A DNA stretch of 64,000 nt from Streptococcus oralis (GCF_001578705.1 NZ_KQ969037.1:1124841-1188840), one strand, 5' to 3'. Counted from the stretch's first letter, positions 20,864-33,237 are shown. Notes: generated by a model from the sequence alone, not told the origin. Numbers and translations are program-made.

Positions 20864-22114
20864 TTAGACTAGCATATTATATAAAGTCTCATTCCCGTTT
20901 AGATTGATATAAGATGGGTCAAACTTCTCCATTCGATGAATCAAACCAGCATAATCATGTTTATCTGCAAGAGCAATTCCAATCAATACTGGGCCTGTCC
21001 CCTTGCTTGCTCGTTTGATATATTCAAAACGAGTAATATCATCATGCGGTCCCAAGATATCATTTACAAACTCTCGGAGAGCTCCTGGACGTTGTGGGAA
21101 ATTGACTACAAAGTAATGCTTGATGCCATCGTAAATCAAGGCACGTTCTTCCATTTCCGGCATACGGTTAATATCGTTATTTCCTCCAGAAATGATACAA
21201 CAGATTGTCTTGTCTTTAATATAGTCTGATAGAACTTCCAAGGCCGCAATGCTGGCCGCTCCAGCAGGTTCGGCGACGATCCCTTGCTTAGAATAAAGAT
21301 CAATCAAGGTTTCTGAAATCAAACCCTCATCCACTCCGATAAGAGTTTCAACATTCTGACGAGTTGCTTCATAAGTCAGCTGCCCAACTTTCTGCACAGC
21401 TATTCCATCAGCAAATTTGTCAATTTCTTTGAGTTTAACTGGTCCTCCAGCCTCAAAAGCAGCCTTCATCGAACGGGCACCATTGGCTTCTACACCAATG
21501 ACTTCAATTTCCGGATTTGTTTCCTTGATATAGGTAGAAACTCCCGCAATCAGACCTCCACCACCAACAGGAACAAGAACAGTGTCAAAGTCAATTGACT
21601 CTTTCCGAGCTTCTTCTAAAATTTCATAAGCAACTGTTCCTTGCCCTGCCTGAACATGGGCATCATCAAAAGGATCAATGAAGGTACGGTTTTCTGACAA
21701 CGTAAACTCTTGCGCTGCCTTAGCAGAAGCATCAAAGGTATCCCCAACCAACTTGATTGTCACAAACTCTCCACCAAAAAAGCGAACTTGACCAATTTTT
21801 TGTTGGGGCGTTGTGATTGGCATAAAAATCGTTGCGGGAATCTTCATCTCCTTACAAGTGTAGGCGACACCTTGGGCATGATTTCCCGCAGAGGCACAGA
21901 CTACACCACGCTCACGTTCTTCTTTTGACAGTTGAGAAATGGCATAATAAGCTCCGCGAATTTTAAAAGAGCGAACTCGTTGCGCATTCTCCTTTTTTAA
22001 ATAGATTTTAGCTCCATATTTCTCTGATAAATAATGATCATATTCTAGTGGTGTATTCACTACTACACCACTTAAAACTTTGTGGGCTTTCACCACATCT
22101 TTTGCACTTAGCAT
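20864..22114 (-). CDS. ilvA: Threonine dehydratase (biosynthetic)
   Basis: This 416-residue PLP enzyme deaminates threonine to 2-oxobutanoate, the first committed step to isoleucine. The PLP lysine is in RVRSFKIRGAYYA (about K50), and the glycine-rich phosphate loop is GGGGLIAG. The C-terminal part (about 320-416) is a short ACT-like regulatory region, as in the compact IlvA of Gram-positive bacteria. GAGGAGG precedes the ATG. It follows ilvC in the same direction, with a hairpin between them. Confidence 0.95.
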   Translation of the reverse strand: MLSAKDVVKAHKVLSGVVVNTPLEYDHYLSEKYGAKIYLKKENAQRVRSFKIRGAYYAISQLSKEERERGVVCASAGNHAQGVAYTCKEMKIPATIFMPITTPQQKIGQVRFFGGEFVTIKLVGDTFDASAKAAQEFTLSENRTFIDPFDDAHVQAGQGTVAYEILEEARKESIDFDTVLVPVGGGGLIAGVSTYIKETNPEIEVIGVEANGARSMKAAFEAGGPVKLKEIDKFADGIAVQKVGQLTYEATRQNVETLIGVDEGLISETLIDLYSKQGIVAEPAGAASIAALEVLSDYIKDKTICCIISGGNNDINRMPEMEERALIYDGIKHYFVVNFPQRPGALREFVNDILGPHDDITRFEYIKRASKGTGPVLIGIALADKHDYAGLIHRMEKFDPSYINLNGNETLYNMLV

Positions 22115-22146
22115 GTCTCCTCCTCAAATACTTTACAAGGTAAAAA

Positions 22147-22171
22147 GCGAGTTAGGTACCCCCCAACTCGC
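22147..22171 (-). terminator. Terminator or attenuating hairpin between ilvC and ilvA
   Basis: GCGAGTT and AACTCGC bracket an 11-base loop containing six Gs on the minus strand, then CTTTTTAC. It is likely to end or dampen the ilvBNC transcript before ilvA. Confidence 0.75.
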
Positions 22172-22192
22172 CTTCTGTTTTTATTCTAAGAA

Positions 22193-23248
<1,056 letters not shown>

Positions 23249-23280
23249 TTAGGCGGTTTTACCAAATTTAAGCTGGATTT

Positions 23281-23757
23281 TTAATCGCGGGTAAATCCAG
23301 TTGCACCCGTACGAGCGATATTTTTAATACCGTATGGTCGAATCACTCGCAATAAAGCTTCACTTTTTTCAGCATTTCCCGTCATCTGAATAGTGATGGA
23401 GCTTGGAGCCACATCCACCACCGTTGCACGGAAAGGTTGGATAATAGCCAAGATTTCTGCACGCTTTTCAGCTGGTGCTGCAATCTTCACCAAGATAACT
23501 TCTCTTTCCAAGTGTGGCTTATCCGTGATATCTCGAATGCGAATCACATCAATCTGACGATTGAGTTGCTTGATGATTTGCTCGACCTCATCATGAGAAG
23601 CTACATCAATAATGATGGTAATCCGTGAAACGTTTGGATCCTCTGTCGCACCAACTGAGATACTCTCAATATTGACTTGACGACGTGAAAGGACACCTGT
23701 AAAGCGATTGAGGACTCCTGAACGATTTTGTAGTTTTGCCGTTAACATTCTACGCAT
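23281..23757 (-). CDS. ilvN: Acetolactate synthase small (regulatory) subunit
   Basis: This 158-residue subunit has an N-terminal ACT domain (LTAKLQNRSGVLNRFTGVL) and a C-terminal IlvN domain. It confers valine feedback control and stimulates the large subunit. Its ATG lies within the last codons of ilvB, overlapping by eight bases, so translation is probably coupled. A second in-frame ATG three codons later is equally possible as the start. Confidence 0.95.
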   Translation of the reverse strand: MRRMLTAKLQNRSGVLNRFTGVLSRRQVNIESISVGATEDPNVSRITIIIDVASHDEVEQIIKQLNRQIDVIRIRDITDKPHLEREVILVKIAAPAEKRAEILAIIQPFRATVVDVAPSSITIQMTGNAEKSEALLRVIRPYGIKNIARTGATGFTRD

Positions 23758-25450
23758 GGAACTTCACCCCCAACATCTCATGATTGCTCTTACCAGCTGG
23801 TACCATCGGTAAGACCTGTTCCTTACGAGAAATATCCACCTCGATAAACATCGGCACATCCTCCAGAATAGCCTCTAGATCTTTTTCTATCGTTTCTGGA
23901 TTGTCAAATTTATAATTTTTAATGCCGTAAGCCTGTGCCATCAGCTGGAAGTCAGGAAGAGTGTCAAAGACCGACTCTGAAGTTCTACCCTCATAGAAGG
24001 ATTCTTGCCACTGACGAACCATTCCCAGGGAGTGGTTATTCAACATGACAACCTTAATCGGCACCTTGTAGATGTTTAGGATAGCTAGTTCTTGGTTGGT
24101 CATTTGGAAACCACCATCACCGACAAAAAGAACTACTTCTTTTTCTGGATTGGCAATCTTGGCTCCGATAGCCGCAGGAACTCCAAATCCCATGGTACCC
24201 AAGCCTCCCGAAGTGACTAACTGACGCTCATTTTGGTAAGGATAATACTGAGCTGTCCACATTTGGTGTTGACCAACGTCTGTGACAACAATGGCATCCC
24301 CATTCGTCAACTCTCCGATGCGTTCAATAACGGCCTGAGGTTGAACCACACGTTCTTTCTTATCATAAGAACGAACACGGTTCTTGTCTTTCGTGACTTT
24401 TTCAATCCACTTTTCAGTATTGTTATGAACAGTTGGTTCTGCTAGTAGCATCTGCAAAGCTTTCTTAGCGTCCCCGACCACAGGAATATCTGCACTGATA
24501 ATCTTACCAATCTCAGCTGGGTCAATGTCGATATGAGCAACCTTGGCATTCTTAGCAAAGGTCTTAGGATTCCCCGTCAAGCGGTCATCGAAACGGCAAC
24601 CAATACTAATCATAAAGTCCGCTTCGGTCATGGCAATGTTAGCTGCGAAAGAACCGTGCATACCTCCCATTCCTAGGAAGAGCGGATGGCTAGTCGCAAT
24701 CGTACCTTGCCCCAAAAGACTGGTCACGACTGGAATTTGGTAACGTTCAGCAAACTCATTGAGCTCGGCAGCCGCTTCTGCATAACTAACCCCGCCACCA
24801 GCTAGCAATACAGGTTTCTTAGCCTTAGACAATTGTTTCAAGATTTTCTTGATTTGCATGTCATTCGGATCAAGCGTCGGTTGATAGCTTGGTAAATTTA
24901 CCTCTGGTGAATAGATGAAGTCCGTCTCTAAGGCAGATACATCCTTTGGCAAGTCGATCACAACTGGGCCAGGACGACCTGTGGTCGCAATATGGACAGC
25001 TTCCGTAATGATACGAGGAATATCTGCTGTCTCACGGACTTGGTAATTGTATTTGGTAATGGGCATGGTAATACCCACGATGTCTGCCTCCTGAAAAGCA
25101 TCCTTCCCAATGCCTGCTCGAGCGACTTGTCCCGTAAAGACCAAGAGGGGAACGCTATCGCTCATGGCATCCGCGATTCCTGTAATGGCATTTGTTGCTC
25201 CCGGTCCACTCGTGACGACGGCAACGCCCAACTTTCCAGTTGATTTGGCATAACCTTCGGCTTCATGCAAACAGCCTTGTTCATGGCGACCCAAGATGTG
25301 GCGAATGCCTTTGAAATTATAAATCGCATCATATAAAGGCAAGACAGCCCCACCAGGATAACCAAATATGGTATCAATTCCTAAACCACGGAGGGTTTCC
25401 AAAACTAGATCCGATCCCGTCTTAGGAGCGTCTAAACTGATTTTTTCCAT
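23750..25450 (-). CDS. ilvB: Acetolactate synthase large subunit
   Basis: This 566-residue ThDP enzyme condenses two pyruvates, or pyruvate with 2-oxobutanoate, at the start of branched-chain amino-acid synthesis. The ThDP glutamate is in GRHEQGCLHEAEG (about 57) and the ThDP/Mg motif GDGGFQMTNQELA is in the C-terminal third. It is first in ilvBNC. AAAGGGG precedes the ATG. Control is probably by CodY, judging from the upstream site, and not by a T-box. Confidence 0.96.
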   Translation of the reverse strand: MEKISLDAPKTGSDLVLETLRGLGIDTIFGYPGGAVLPLYDAIYNFKGIRHILGRHEQGCLHEAEGYAKSTGKLGVAVVTSGPGATNAITGIADAMSDSVPLLVFTGQVARAGIGKDAFQEADIVGITMPITKYNYQVRETADIPRIITEAVHIATTGRPGPVVIDLPKDVSALETDFIYSPEVNLPSYQPTLDPNDMQIKKILKQLSKAKKPVLLAGGGVSYAEAAAELNEFAERYQIPVVTSLLGQGTIATSHPLFLGMGGMHGSFAANIAMTEADFMISIGCRFDDRLTGNPKTFAKNAKVAHIDIDPAEIGKIISADIPVVGDAKKALQMLLAEPTVHNNTEKWIEKVTKDKNRVRSYDKKERVVQPQAVIERIGELTNGDAIVVTDVGQHQMWTAQYYPYQNERQLVTSGGLGTMGFGVPAAIGAKIANPEKEVVLFVGDGGFQMTNQELAILNIYKVPIKVVMLNNHSLGMVRQWQESFYEGRTSESVFDTLPDFQLMAQAYGIKNYKFDNPETIEKDLEAILEDVPMFIEVDISRKEQVLPMVPAGKSNHEMLGVKFHA

Positions 25451-25488
25451 TGTTCCCCTTTCTCTTCTCTTAAAAATAGCTTGTTACT

Positions 25489-25543
25489 ATCATACCATTT
25501 TTTCAAAAATTTTCAAGGCAAAAGAAGCAATTTTCTGAATTTT
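25489..25543 (-). promoter_or_regulatory. ilvB promoter with CodY-like box
   Basis: On the minus strand -35 TTGAAA (25511-25516) and -10 TATGAT (25489-25494; preceded by TGG) are 16 bp apart. Upstream, 25529-25543 reads AATTTTCTGAATTTT on the plus strand, 13 of 15 matches to the CodY consensus AATTTTCWGAAAATT. The leader is only about 35 bases, too short for a T-box. The rest of 25550-25670 shows no feature. Confidence 0.65.
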
Positions 25544-25674
25544 CTATCTAAACGTGTTTTTATGAATGTTTTTCCTATTTTTATAAATATGAATAGGGAA
25601 TTGAACGATTTTATTACTGCCAAATTTAGTTTAGGGTATATTTTTCTAACCTTCCTTGATATAGAATATAAAAA

Positions 25675-25695
25675 GGAAGCCACTAAGTGACTTCC
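25675..25695 (-). terminator. fusA terminator
   Basis: GGAAGCCACT and AGTGACTTCC form the stem, with TTTTTAT following on the minus strand. Confidence 0.85.
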
Positions 25696-25713
25696 TTCTA
25701 GAGTGAGGACTGA

Positions 25714-27795
25714 TTAGTCTTCACCTTTATTTTTCTTAATGATTTCTTCTTGTACTGACTTAGGTACATCTTCGTAGTGGTCAAATACCATCATGAAGGT
25801 ACCACGTCCTTGAGATGCTGAACGAAGAACAGTTGCGTAACCAAACATTTCAGCAAGTGGAACGTAAGCACGTACGATTTGACTGTTACCGTGTGCTTCC
25901 ATACCATCAACACGTCCACGACGAGCAGTTACGTGACCCATAACATCACCAAGGTTTTCTTCAGGAACAGTGATGGTTACAAGCATCATTGGCTCAAGGA
26001 TAGCTGGTTGTGCAGTCTTAGCAGCTTCTTTAAGAGCAAGTGAAGCCGCGATCTTGAAGGCAGTTTCAGATGAGTCGACATCGTGGTATGAACCATCGTA
26101 AAGCTTAGCTTTAACGTCAACCATTGGGTAACCTGCAAGAACACCGTTAGCCATAGATTCTACCAAACCTTTTTCAACCGCTGGGATAAATTCACGAGGA
26201 ACCACACCACCGACGATTGCGTTTTCGAATTCAAATCCTTTACCTTCTTCGTTTGGAGTAAATTCAATCCATACATCACCGAATTGACCTTTACCACCAG
26301 ACTGACGTTTGAAGAATCCACGTGCTTGAGTAGAAGCGCGGAATGTTTCACGGTAAGATACTTGAGGAGCACCTACGTTTGCTTCAACCTTGAACTCGCG
26401 ACGCATACGGTCAACAAGGACGTCAAGGTGAAGTTCACCCATACCTGAGATAACTGTTTCACCAGTTTCAACGTTTGTTTCAACGCGGAATGTTGGGTCT
26501 TCTTCAGCCAATTTTTGAAGGGCAATACCCATCTTGTCTTGGTCAGCTTTAGATTTTGGCTCAACCATCAATTGGATAACTGGTTCTGGAACGTTGATTG
26601 ACTCAAGGATGATTTTAGCTTTTTCATCTGTCAATGAGTCACCAGTTGTTGTATCTTTCAAACCAACGGCAGCAGCGATATCACCTGAGTAAACAGTGTC
26701 AATTTCTTGACGGCTGTTAGCGTGCATTTGAAGGATACGTCCGATACGTTCACGTTTACCTTTAGAAGTGTTCAATACGTATGAACCTGATTGAAGAACA
26801 CCTGAGTAAACACGGAAGAATGTCAAACGACCTACGAATGGGTCAGTCATGATCTTGAAGGCAAGGGCTGCAAATGGCTCTTCGTCAGATGCAGGACGAG
26901 TTTCTTCTTCATCTGTATCTGGGTTGATACCTTTGATCGCTGGGATGTCAAGTGGGCTTGGAAGGTAGTCGATAACCGCATCAAGCATCAATTGAACACC
27001 CTTGTTTTTGAAGGCAGAACCACACAATACTGGGAAGAATTCAACGTTGATAGTCGCTTTACGGATACCAGCTTTCAATTCTTCGTTAGTGATTTCTTCA
27101 CCTTCGAGGTATTTCATCATCAATTCTTCGTCAGTTTCAGCAACTGCTTCGATTAATTTTTCACGGTATTCTTGAGCTTGATCAAGGTATTCAGCTGGAA
27201 TATCTTCTTCAAGGATATCTGTACCAAGGTCGTTAGTATAGATTTCAGCTTTCATCTTGATCAAGTCGATGATACCACGGAAGTCATCTTCAGCACCGAT
27301 TGGCAATTGGATTGGGTGTGCATTTGCTTGAAGACGGTCGTGAAGTGTGCTTACTGAGTAAAGGAAATCAGCACCGATTTTGTCCATTTTGTTAGCAAAT
27401 ACGATACGTGGAACTCCGTACTCAGTTGCTTGGCGCCAAACTGTTTCAGTTTGAGGCTCAACACCTGATTGTGAGTCAAGAACAGTAACCGCACCATCCA
27501 ATACACGAAGAGAACGTTGTACTTCGATTGTGAAGTCCACGTGTCCTGGTGTGTCGATGATATTTACGCGGTGGTTGTTCCATTGAGCTGTTGTCGCAGC
27601 AGATGTGATAGTGATACCACGTTCTTGCTCTTGCTCCATCCAGTCCATTTGTGACGCACCTTCGTGAGTTTCACCGATTTTGTGGATTTTACCAGTGTAG
27701 TAAAGAATACGCTCAGTAGTTGTTGTTTTACCGGCATCAACGTGAGCCATGATACCGATATTACGAGTTTTTTCAAGTGAAAATTCGCGTGCCAT
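25714..27795 (-). CDS. fusA: Elongation factor G
   Basis: This 693-residue translational GTPase drives ribosomal translocation and, with RRF, recycling. The G1 loop is AHVDAGKT (17-24), the switch II motif is DTPGH and the NKMD specificity motif is present. The length is normal. It is third in rpsL-rpsG-fusA but separated from rpsG by 388 bases containing a terminator and its own promoter, so it can be transcribed separately. AGGAG precedes the ATG at some distance (TAGGAGAAACTAACCTC). Confidence 0.98.
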   Translation of the reverse strand: MAREFSLEKTRNIGIMAHVDAGKTTTTERILYYTGKIHKIGETHEGASQMDWMEQEQERGITITSAATTAQWNNHRVNIIDTPGHVDFTIEVQRSLRVLDGAVTVLDSQSGVEPQTETVWRQATEYGVPRIVFANKMDKIGADFLYSVSTLHDRLQANAHPIQLPIGAEDDFRGIIDLIKMKAEIYTNDLGTDILEEDIPAEYLDQAQEYREKLIEAVAETDEELMMKYLEGEEITNEELKAGIRKATINVEFFPVLCGSAFKNKGVQLMLDAVIDYLPSPLDIPAIKGINPDTDEEETRPASDEEPFAALAFKIMTDPFVGRLTFFRVYSGVLQSGSYVLNTSKGKRERIGRILQMHANSRQEIDTVYSGDIAAAVGLKDTTTGDSLTDEKAKIILESINVPEPVIQLMVEPKSKADQDKMGIALQKLAEEDPTFRVETNVETGETVISGMGELHLDVLVDRMRREFKVEANVGAPQVSYRETFRASTQARGFFKRQSGGKGQFGDVWIEFTPNEEGKGFEFENAIVGGVVPREFIPAVEKGLVESMANGVLAGYPMVDVKAKLYDGSYHDVDSSETAFKIAASLALKEAAKTAQPAILEPMMLVTITVPEENLGDVMGHVTARRGRVDGMEAHGNSQIVRAYVPLAEMFGYATVLRSASQGRGTFMMVFDHYEDVPKSVQEEIIKKNKGED

Positions 27796-27830
27796 GAGGT
27801 TAGTTTCTCCTATTTTTTATTTTACAATCT

Positions 27831-27839
27831 ATTATAACA
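27831..27839 (-). promoter_or_regulatory. fusA promoter (extended -10)
   Basis: TGTTATAAT on the minus strand, just after the terminator at 27852-27874; no clear -35. This gives fusA a private promoter. Confidence 0.6.
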
Positions 27840-27851
27840 TTATTTAGAAAA

Positions 27852-27874
27852 AACGGATAGGCAGGACCTACCCG
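27852..27874 (-). terminator. Terminator upstream of fusA
   Basis: On the minus strand ACGGGTAGG and CCTATCCGT form a stem with loop TCCTG, then TTTTTTC. It should stop most rpsL-rpsG transcripts before fusA. Confidence 0.85.
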
Positions 27875-27927
27875 TTCTCAATGTTTATCTTGTTTTGGTT
27901 GGTTTCAACTTACGAGATGGTAAGTTG

Positions 27928-28170
27928 AATTGAACTCGGGCTAAAAGCTTAAGTTAGCCGATTTGAGCTGGAACGGGATGCTGTGTGAAAAAGATAAACT
28001 TCCTTGTATTCGTCGAATACTGCGTCAGTTTCCTATTCTCACTGTGCATCCTTACCGTTCCTAGCATCATAATTGAACTCGGGCTAAAAGCTTGGAAAAT
28101 AGATAAGCTTTCCTAGAATCTTTGATTCTGCGTCAAGCTTCCTAATTTTCAGTCGCTTTTTTAACGCCCT
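27928..28170. repeat. Imperfect tandem repeat between rpsG and fusA
   Basis: A 23-bp sequence (AATTGAACTCGGGCTAAAAG plus CTT) is repeated exactly at 27928-27950 and 28071-28093, period 143. Each copy is followed by a looser shared block: AGATAA, a short hairpin around GTATTC/GAATAC or GAATC/GATTC, then CTGCGTCA and TTCCTA. No ORF is present. It fills most of the 388-bp gap. Function unknown; it could be an RNA structure in the rpsLG transcript or a dispersed intergenic repeat. Confidence 0.7.
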
Positions 28171-28183
28171 TAGTATCTTATTC

Positions 28184-28654
28184 TTACCAACGGAAGTGTG
28201 CGAAGGCACGGTTAGCTTCAGCCATACGGTGAGTGTCTTCACGTTTCTTAACAGCTGCACCAGTGTTGTTCGCAGCGTCCAAGATTTCTTTTGCAAGACG
28301 GTCTTGCATTGTGTGTTCACCACGAAGGCGAGCGATTGTTACCAACCAACGAAGTCCAAGTGTTGTACGACGTTCTGGACGAACTTCAACTGGGACTTGG
28401 TAGTTAGATCCACCAACACGACGTGCACGTACTTCAAGTACAGGCATGATGTTTTCCATAGCTGTTTCAAATACTTCAAGTGCATCGTTACCAGTAGCTT
28501 CTTTGATTTGCTCAAAAGCACCGTAAACGATTGAAGCAGCTGTACCACGTTTACCATCAAGCATAACGCGGTTGATAAGACGAGTAACTAGTTGTGAATT
28601 GTAAAGCGGATCTGGCAATACGTCACGTTTTGGAGCTCTATTTTTACGACTCAT
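28184..28654 (-). CDS. rpsG: 30S ribosomal protein S7
   Basis: This 156-residue primary assembly protein of the 30S head binds the 3' domain of 16S rRNA. It begins [20 protein letters not shown], as the streptococcal protein does, and ends NRAFAHFRW. It lies 19 bases after rpsL and is co-transcribed with it. Confidence 0.98.
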
Positions 28655-28673
28655 TTCTCTTTATCCCCTTTCC

Positions 28674-29087
28674 TTATGCTTTTGGACGTTTAGTACCGTA
28701 TTTAGAACGGCCTTGTTTACGATCGTTAACACCTGCAGTATCAAGTGCACCACGGACGATGTGGTAACGTACCCCTGGAAGGTCTTTTACACGTCCACCG
28801 CGAAGAAGCACCACACTGTGCTCTTGCAAGTTGTGTCCGATACCTGGGATGTAGGCAGTAACTTCGATAAGGTTGCTCAAACGTACACGAGCAAATTTAC
28901 GAAGGGCAGAGTTAGGTTTTTTAGGTGTCATTGTTCCCACACGAGTTGCAACACCACGTTTTTGTGGTGAAGAAACGTTTGTTTGAACTTTTTTATGACT
29001 ATTGTAACCAACGTTCAAAGCTGGTGATTTAGATTTTTCTACTTTTGATTTACGCGGTTTGCGAACCAATTGGTTAATTGTAGGCAT
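28674..29087 (-). CDS. rpsL: 30S ribosomal protein S12
   Basis: This 137-residue decoding-centre protein includes the conserved [11 protein letters not shown] loop, where the residue matched to classical streptomycin-resistance Lys is a normal lysine, and the [10 protein letters not shown] segment. First gene of the operon. AGGAG precedes the ATG. Confidence 0.98.
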   Translation of the reverse strand: MPTINQLVRKPRKSKVEKSKSPALNVGYNSHKKVQTNVSSPQKRGVATRVGTMTPKKPNSALRKFARVRLSNLIEVTAYIPGIGHNLQEHSVVLLRGGRVKDLPGVRYHIVRGALDTAGVNDRKQGRSKYGTKRPKA

Positions 29088-29253
29088 CTACATTCTCCTG
29101 TATTTTTTTATTTTTGGTGATGATACACTTGGTGACAGCTACCATCTGTGTGTACTTTTGCAACATTTGTCAGCACGTCCCTGTACACTTTTGAGAGACC
29201 AAAAGTAAAAAGTACCGTCTATTATTGTAACACATTTTTTCTTTCCTTGTCAA
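29088..29253 (-). promoter_or_regulatory. rpsL promoter and structured leader
   Basis: -35 TTGACA (29248-29253) and -10 TACAAT (29224-29229) are 18 bp apart, giving a leader of about 130 bases. The leader contains inverted GTGTAC/GTACAC arms (about 29151-29194) and a GGT...ACC hairpin near 29130-29143. It may fold as a regulatory leader, but I recognise no known family. The 29254-29324 stretch is T-rich and otherwise empty. Confidence 0.7.
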
Positions 29254-29324
29254 TATTTTTTTCGTTTTTATTCCGATCTTTTAACTCTTCGACACTAGTT
29301 CTTAACGCTTTTTTAACAAAGAAA

Positions 29325-29344
29325 AGGAAGCCCATTGACTTCCT
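29325..29344 (-). terminator. Terminator of NarL-type regulator operon
   Basis: AGGAAG/CTTCCT stem with an eight-base loop, followed by TTTTCTTTG on the minus strand, 60 bases after the regulator stop codon. Confidence 0.7.
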
Positions 29345-29404
29345 AAATTCAGTTATTGATTTCATTCAATTAAGCGTTCGTTTGAGATATTTTTACCTTT
29401 CTTA

Positions 29405-31103
<1,699 letters not shown>

Positions 31104-31107
31104 AGAT

Positions 31108-31842
31108 TTATTTTACCTCGATCCGTTTTTTCAGCTGGATTACCAGTACACCAAAGAAAACTGTATAGCCTAGTACAACTAGGGCGGAAAGAATATTAAA
31201 CTCATGGTGTTCCAAATAAGCAGAGACGACCTGCATCAGCTGATAGGTTGGAGTCAGTTTCCCAATGGATTGGAGCCATTCTGGGAAGGAATTCAAAGGA
31301 AACCACAGTCCACCTAGGACAGCTAAAGCAATATAGGCAATATTTCCAATAACCGTCATCAGTTGAGCACTGGGAAGCAAGCTCACCAAGACACCCATGC
31401 TGATAAAGACCACGCTTCCAACCAGCAAAATAACACCAATCACCAACCAGTCAAGCCAAGGTAGAGTAACTCCGCGGACAAAATGACCAACCGAAAAGAC
31501 AACTATAATTGATAACAAGAAAGTTAGCAGAGTACTGAACAGTTTCGATACATAATATTCTACCATAGATACTGGAGAATGTTGAATCAATTTTTGCCAG
31601 TTGTTTGTCTTGTCGGACTCGAGTGTGCTAGGAATGCTGAAAAAAGCACTCGACATGATACTAAAGAGCGTCATGGCAAAAAGATAGGATTGAAGAACAA
31701 TTTCTGGAATATCTGACCCTGACATCATACCAGAGAATATAAGGTAAAACACACTTGGGAGTCCGATGGATAGCAAGTAGTAGACGGCTTGCCGTTTCAT
31801 CAAAATGAGTTCCACTTTCATGAGACTTGTCATATTTTTCAT
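31108..31842 (-). CDS. ABC-2 type permease
   Basis: This 244-residue permease has six hydrophobic segments and the N-terminal MKNMTSLMKVELILMKRQ. The start at 31842 is preceded by AAAGGAG at seven bases; an in-frame TTG at 31848 is less likely. It pairs with the ATPase 12 bases upstream to form an exporter or membrane-drug resistance pump. Four bases separate it from the kinase gene. Confidence 0.85.
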   Translation of the reverse strand: MKNMTSLMKVELILMKRQAVYYLLSIGLPSVFYLIFSGMMSGSDIPEIVLQSYLFAMTLFSIMSSAFFSIPSTLESDKTNNWQKLIQHSPVSMVEYYVSKLFSTLLTFLLSIIVVFSVGHFVRGVTLPWLDWLVIGVILLVGSVVFISMGVLVSLLPSAQLMTVIGNIAYIALAVLGGLWFPLNSFPEWLQSIGKLTPTYQLMQVVSAYLEHHEFNILSALVVLGYTVFFGVLVIQLKKRIEVK

Positions 31843-31854
31843 CGTCAATCTCCT

Positions 31855-32730
31855 TTAGTCTTGAGTCGTTTCGAAGATACTGTCTAAGAGAGTTCGATTA
31901 CGAACTTCAATTTCTTCGATCGTGCAGCCCTGTTCTTGCAAGACTTTCCATACCTGACTGGCTTCTTTGGTTGTGAAGGAAAGAGCATTTTGCTTGATTT
32001 CAAGCTCTTGAACTATAGTCAGGGTATTGACAAAATCCTGATAGATTAGAGGTACGGTAAAGTGTTTTTCTTGTTCTTCACCACGCATGGCATAAGGCGT
32101 CGTATCGCGAATCAATTCTCCCTTGTGGAGAACCAAAATGCGGTCAGCCGTATGCTCTACCTCTTCGATATAGTGGGAAGAATAGACAATGGTGACACCA
32201 TTTTTCTTTAACTGATTGACAATTTCCCAAAAATGCTGACGTGTCGAGGTATCCATGGCAGCAGTTGGCTCGTCTAAAAATAGAATTTTCGGACGACCTA
32301 TTAAAGTCAACACGAAAGAGAACAAACGTTTTTGCCCACCAGACAACCTGCCCGCTAGCTGATTTTTCTGCTTGTCTGAGAATCTCAGCAAGTCATCAAT
32401 TTCTTTGTCTGAAAGACTGTCAGAATAAAGTGACTTGAAAAATGATAGGAGTTCTTTCACTTTCAAACTTTGGACAACTGCATTTTCTTGGGGCAAGACA
32501 GAAATAAGCTGTTTTAATCGAGGATCTGTTGGTGCAAAGCCTTGAATGGCGATCTGACCTGAACTCATGAACTTGTCGCCCAAGAGGCAATCAATCAAGC
32601 TTGTCTTTCCTGCTCCGTTAGGCCCGATCAAGGCGACACATTCACCATCGTTGATTTCAAAGGATATGTTCCGCAAGATCTCCTTGTCTTTTATTTTCTT
32701 ACTCAATTTCTCAACTTTAATCACAGTCAT
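31855..32730 (-). CDS. ABC transporter ATPase
   Basis: This 291-residue ATPase has Walker A GPNGAGKTS, Q-loop VLPQENAV, signature LSGGQKRLFSF and Walker B ILFLDEP. A C-terminal extension of about 80 residues resembles the domain seen in CcmA/NodI-like drug and polyether exporters. It overlaps the small membrane-protein gene upstream by 14 bases. Confidence 0.9.
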   Translation of the reverse strand: MTVIKVEKLSKKIKDKEILRNISFEINDGECVALIGPNGAGKTSLIDCLLGDKFMSSGQIAIQGFAPTDPRLKQLISVLPQENAVVQSLKVKELLSFFKSLYSDSLSDKEIDDLLRFSDKQKNQLAGRLSGGQKRLFSFVLTLIGRPKILFLDEPTAAMDTSTRQHFWEIVNQLKKNGVTIVYSSHYIEEVEHTADRILVLHKGELIRDTTPYAMRGEEQEKHFTVPLIYQDFVNTLTIVQELEIKQNALSFTTKEASQVWKVLQEQGCTIEEIEVRNRTLLDSIFETTQD

Positions 32731-32911
32731 GAGATTCTCCTTTCAACCACTTCATTCCCATAGGGAAAACAACGAAAATCATAAATCCAAAACCCCAAGC
32801 ACCACGAATGAATTGGCGAAGCACGGTTTGGTCAAACCAACCAGTAAACATTTCCACTAACCATACCAAGAGTGACAGGCCGATAAAGAAATAGATGATT
32901 GCTTTTTTCAT
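32717..32911 (-). CDS. Small membrane protein, 64 residues
   Basis: Two hydrophobic segments (about 4-22 and 35-53) are separated by an amphipathic loop; no recognised family. AAAGGAG precedes the ATG. It overlaps the preceding gene by four bases and the ATPase gene by 14, so it is translationally embedded in the operon. It could be an accessory subunit of the exporter or a modulator of the membrane sensor. Confidence 0.75.
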   Translation of the reverse strand: MKKAIIYFFIGLSLLVWLVEMFTGWFDQTVLRQFIRGAWGFGFMIFVVFPMGMKWLKGESHDCD

Positions 32912-33099
32912 TCCTCAAACTCCTTTTTCACATCTCTGACCAATTTCAAACCTTCTCTGATAAGCCAAGACATCATTCCAAAGCCAGCAAAGAGCTCCCA
33001 AGGAAAATGGTAGAAACCCTCGTCCAATCCTGAAAACATGAGATAGGTCATAACTCCTGCTGCTACTAAACTCACTGCGACAATCATTTTATTTTTCAT
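32908..33099 (-). CDS. Small membrane protein, 63 residues
   Basis: First gene of the six-gene operon. Two hydrophobic segments (about 5-22 and 33-48) are followed by a charged tail ending VRDVKKEFEE. Its overall layout matches the following 64-residue protein, though the sequences are only loosely similar. GGAGG precedes the ATG. Not recognised. Confidence 0.75.
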   Translation of the reverse strand: MKNKMIVAVSLVAAGVMTYLMFSGLDEGFYHFPWELFAGFGMMSWLIREGLKLVRDVKKEFEE

Positions 33100-33125
33100 T
33101 TCTTCTTCCTCCAGTTTCTACTTCA

Positions 33126-33190
33126 ATTATAGTCTTTTGAAGTTAGCGGTGCTAGATGCTTCTGTCACTAGGAAATATGACAAATGTCAT
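33126..33190 (-). promoter_or_regulatory. Operon promoter with upstream palindrome
   Basis: A minus-strand -10 TATAAT lies at 33126-33131, with only a weak -35 (TAGCAC, 33149-33154). ATGACA-TT-TGTCAT (33177-33190) is a perfect 6+6 palindrome centred about 55 bp upstream of the -10. A weak -35 plus an upstream palindrome fits activation by the NarL-type regulator encoded in the operon. Confidence 0.6.
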
Positions 33191-33193
33191 AAA

Positions 33194-33223
33194 AAAAGAA
33201 AGTTGAAAAATCAACTTTCTTTT
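33194..33223 (-). terminator. fakA terminator
   Basis: AAAAGAAAGTTGA and TCAACTTTCTTTT form a 13-bp stem with loop AAAA, followed on the minus strand by T-runs. Confidence 0.9.
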
Positions 33224-33237
33224 AATCTATTAAATTT

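Noticed and set aside
25451-25670. T-box or leader-peptide attenuator upstream of ilvB
   Set aside because: The promoter lies only about 40 bp before the start codon, and no T-box motif or run of branched-chain codons is present.
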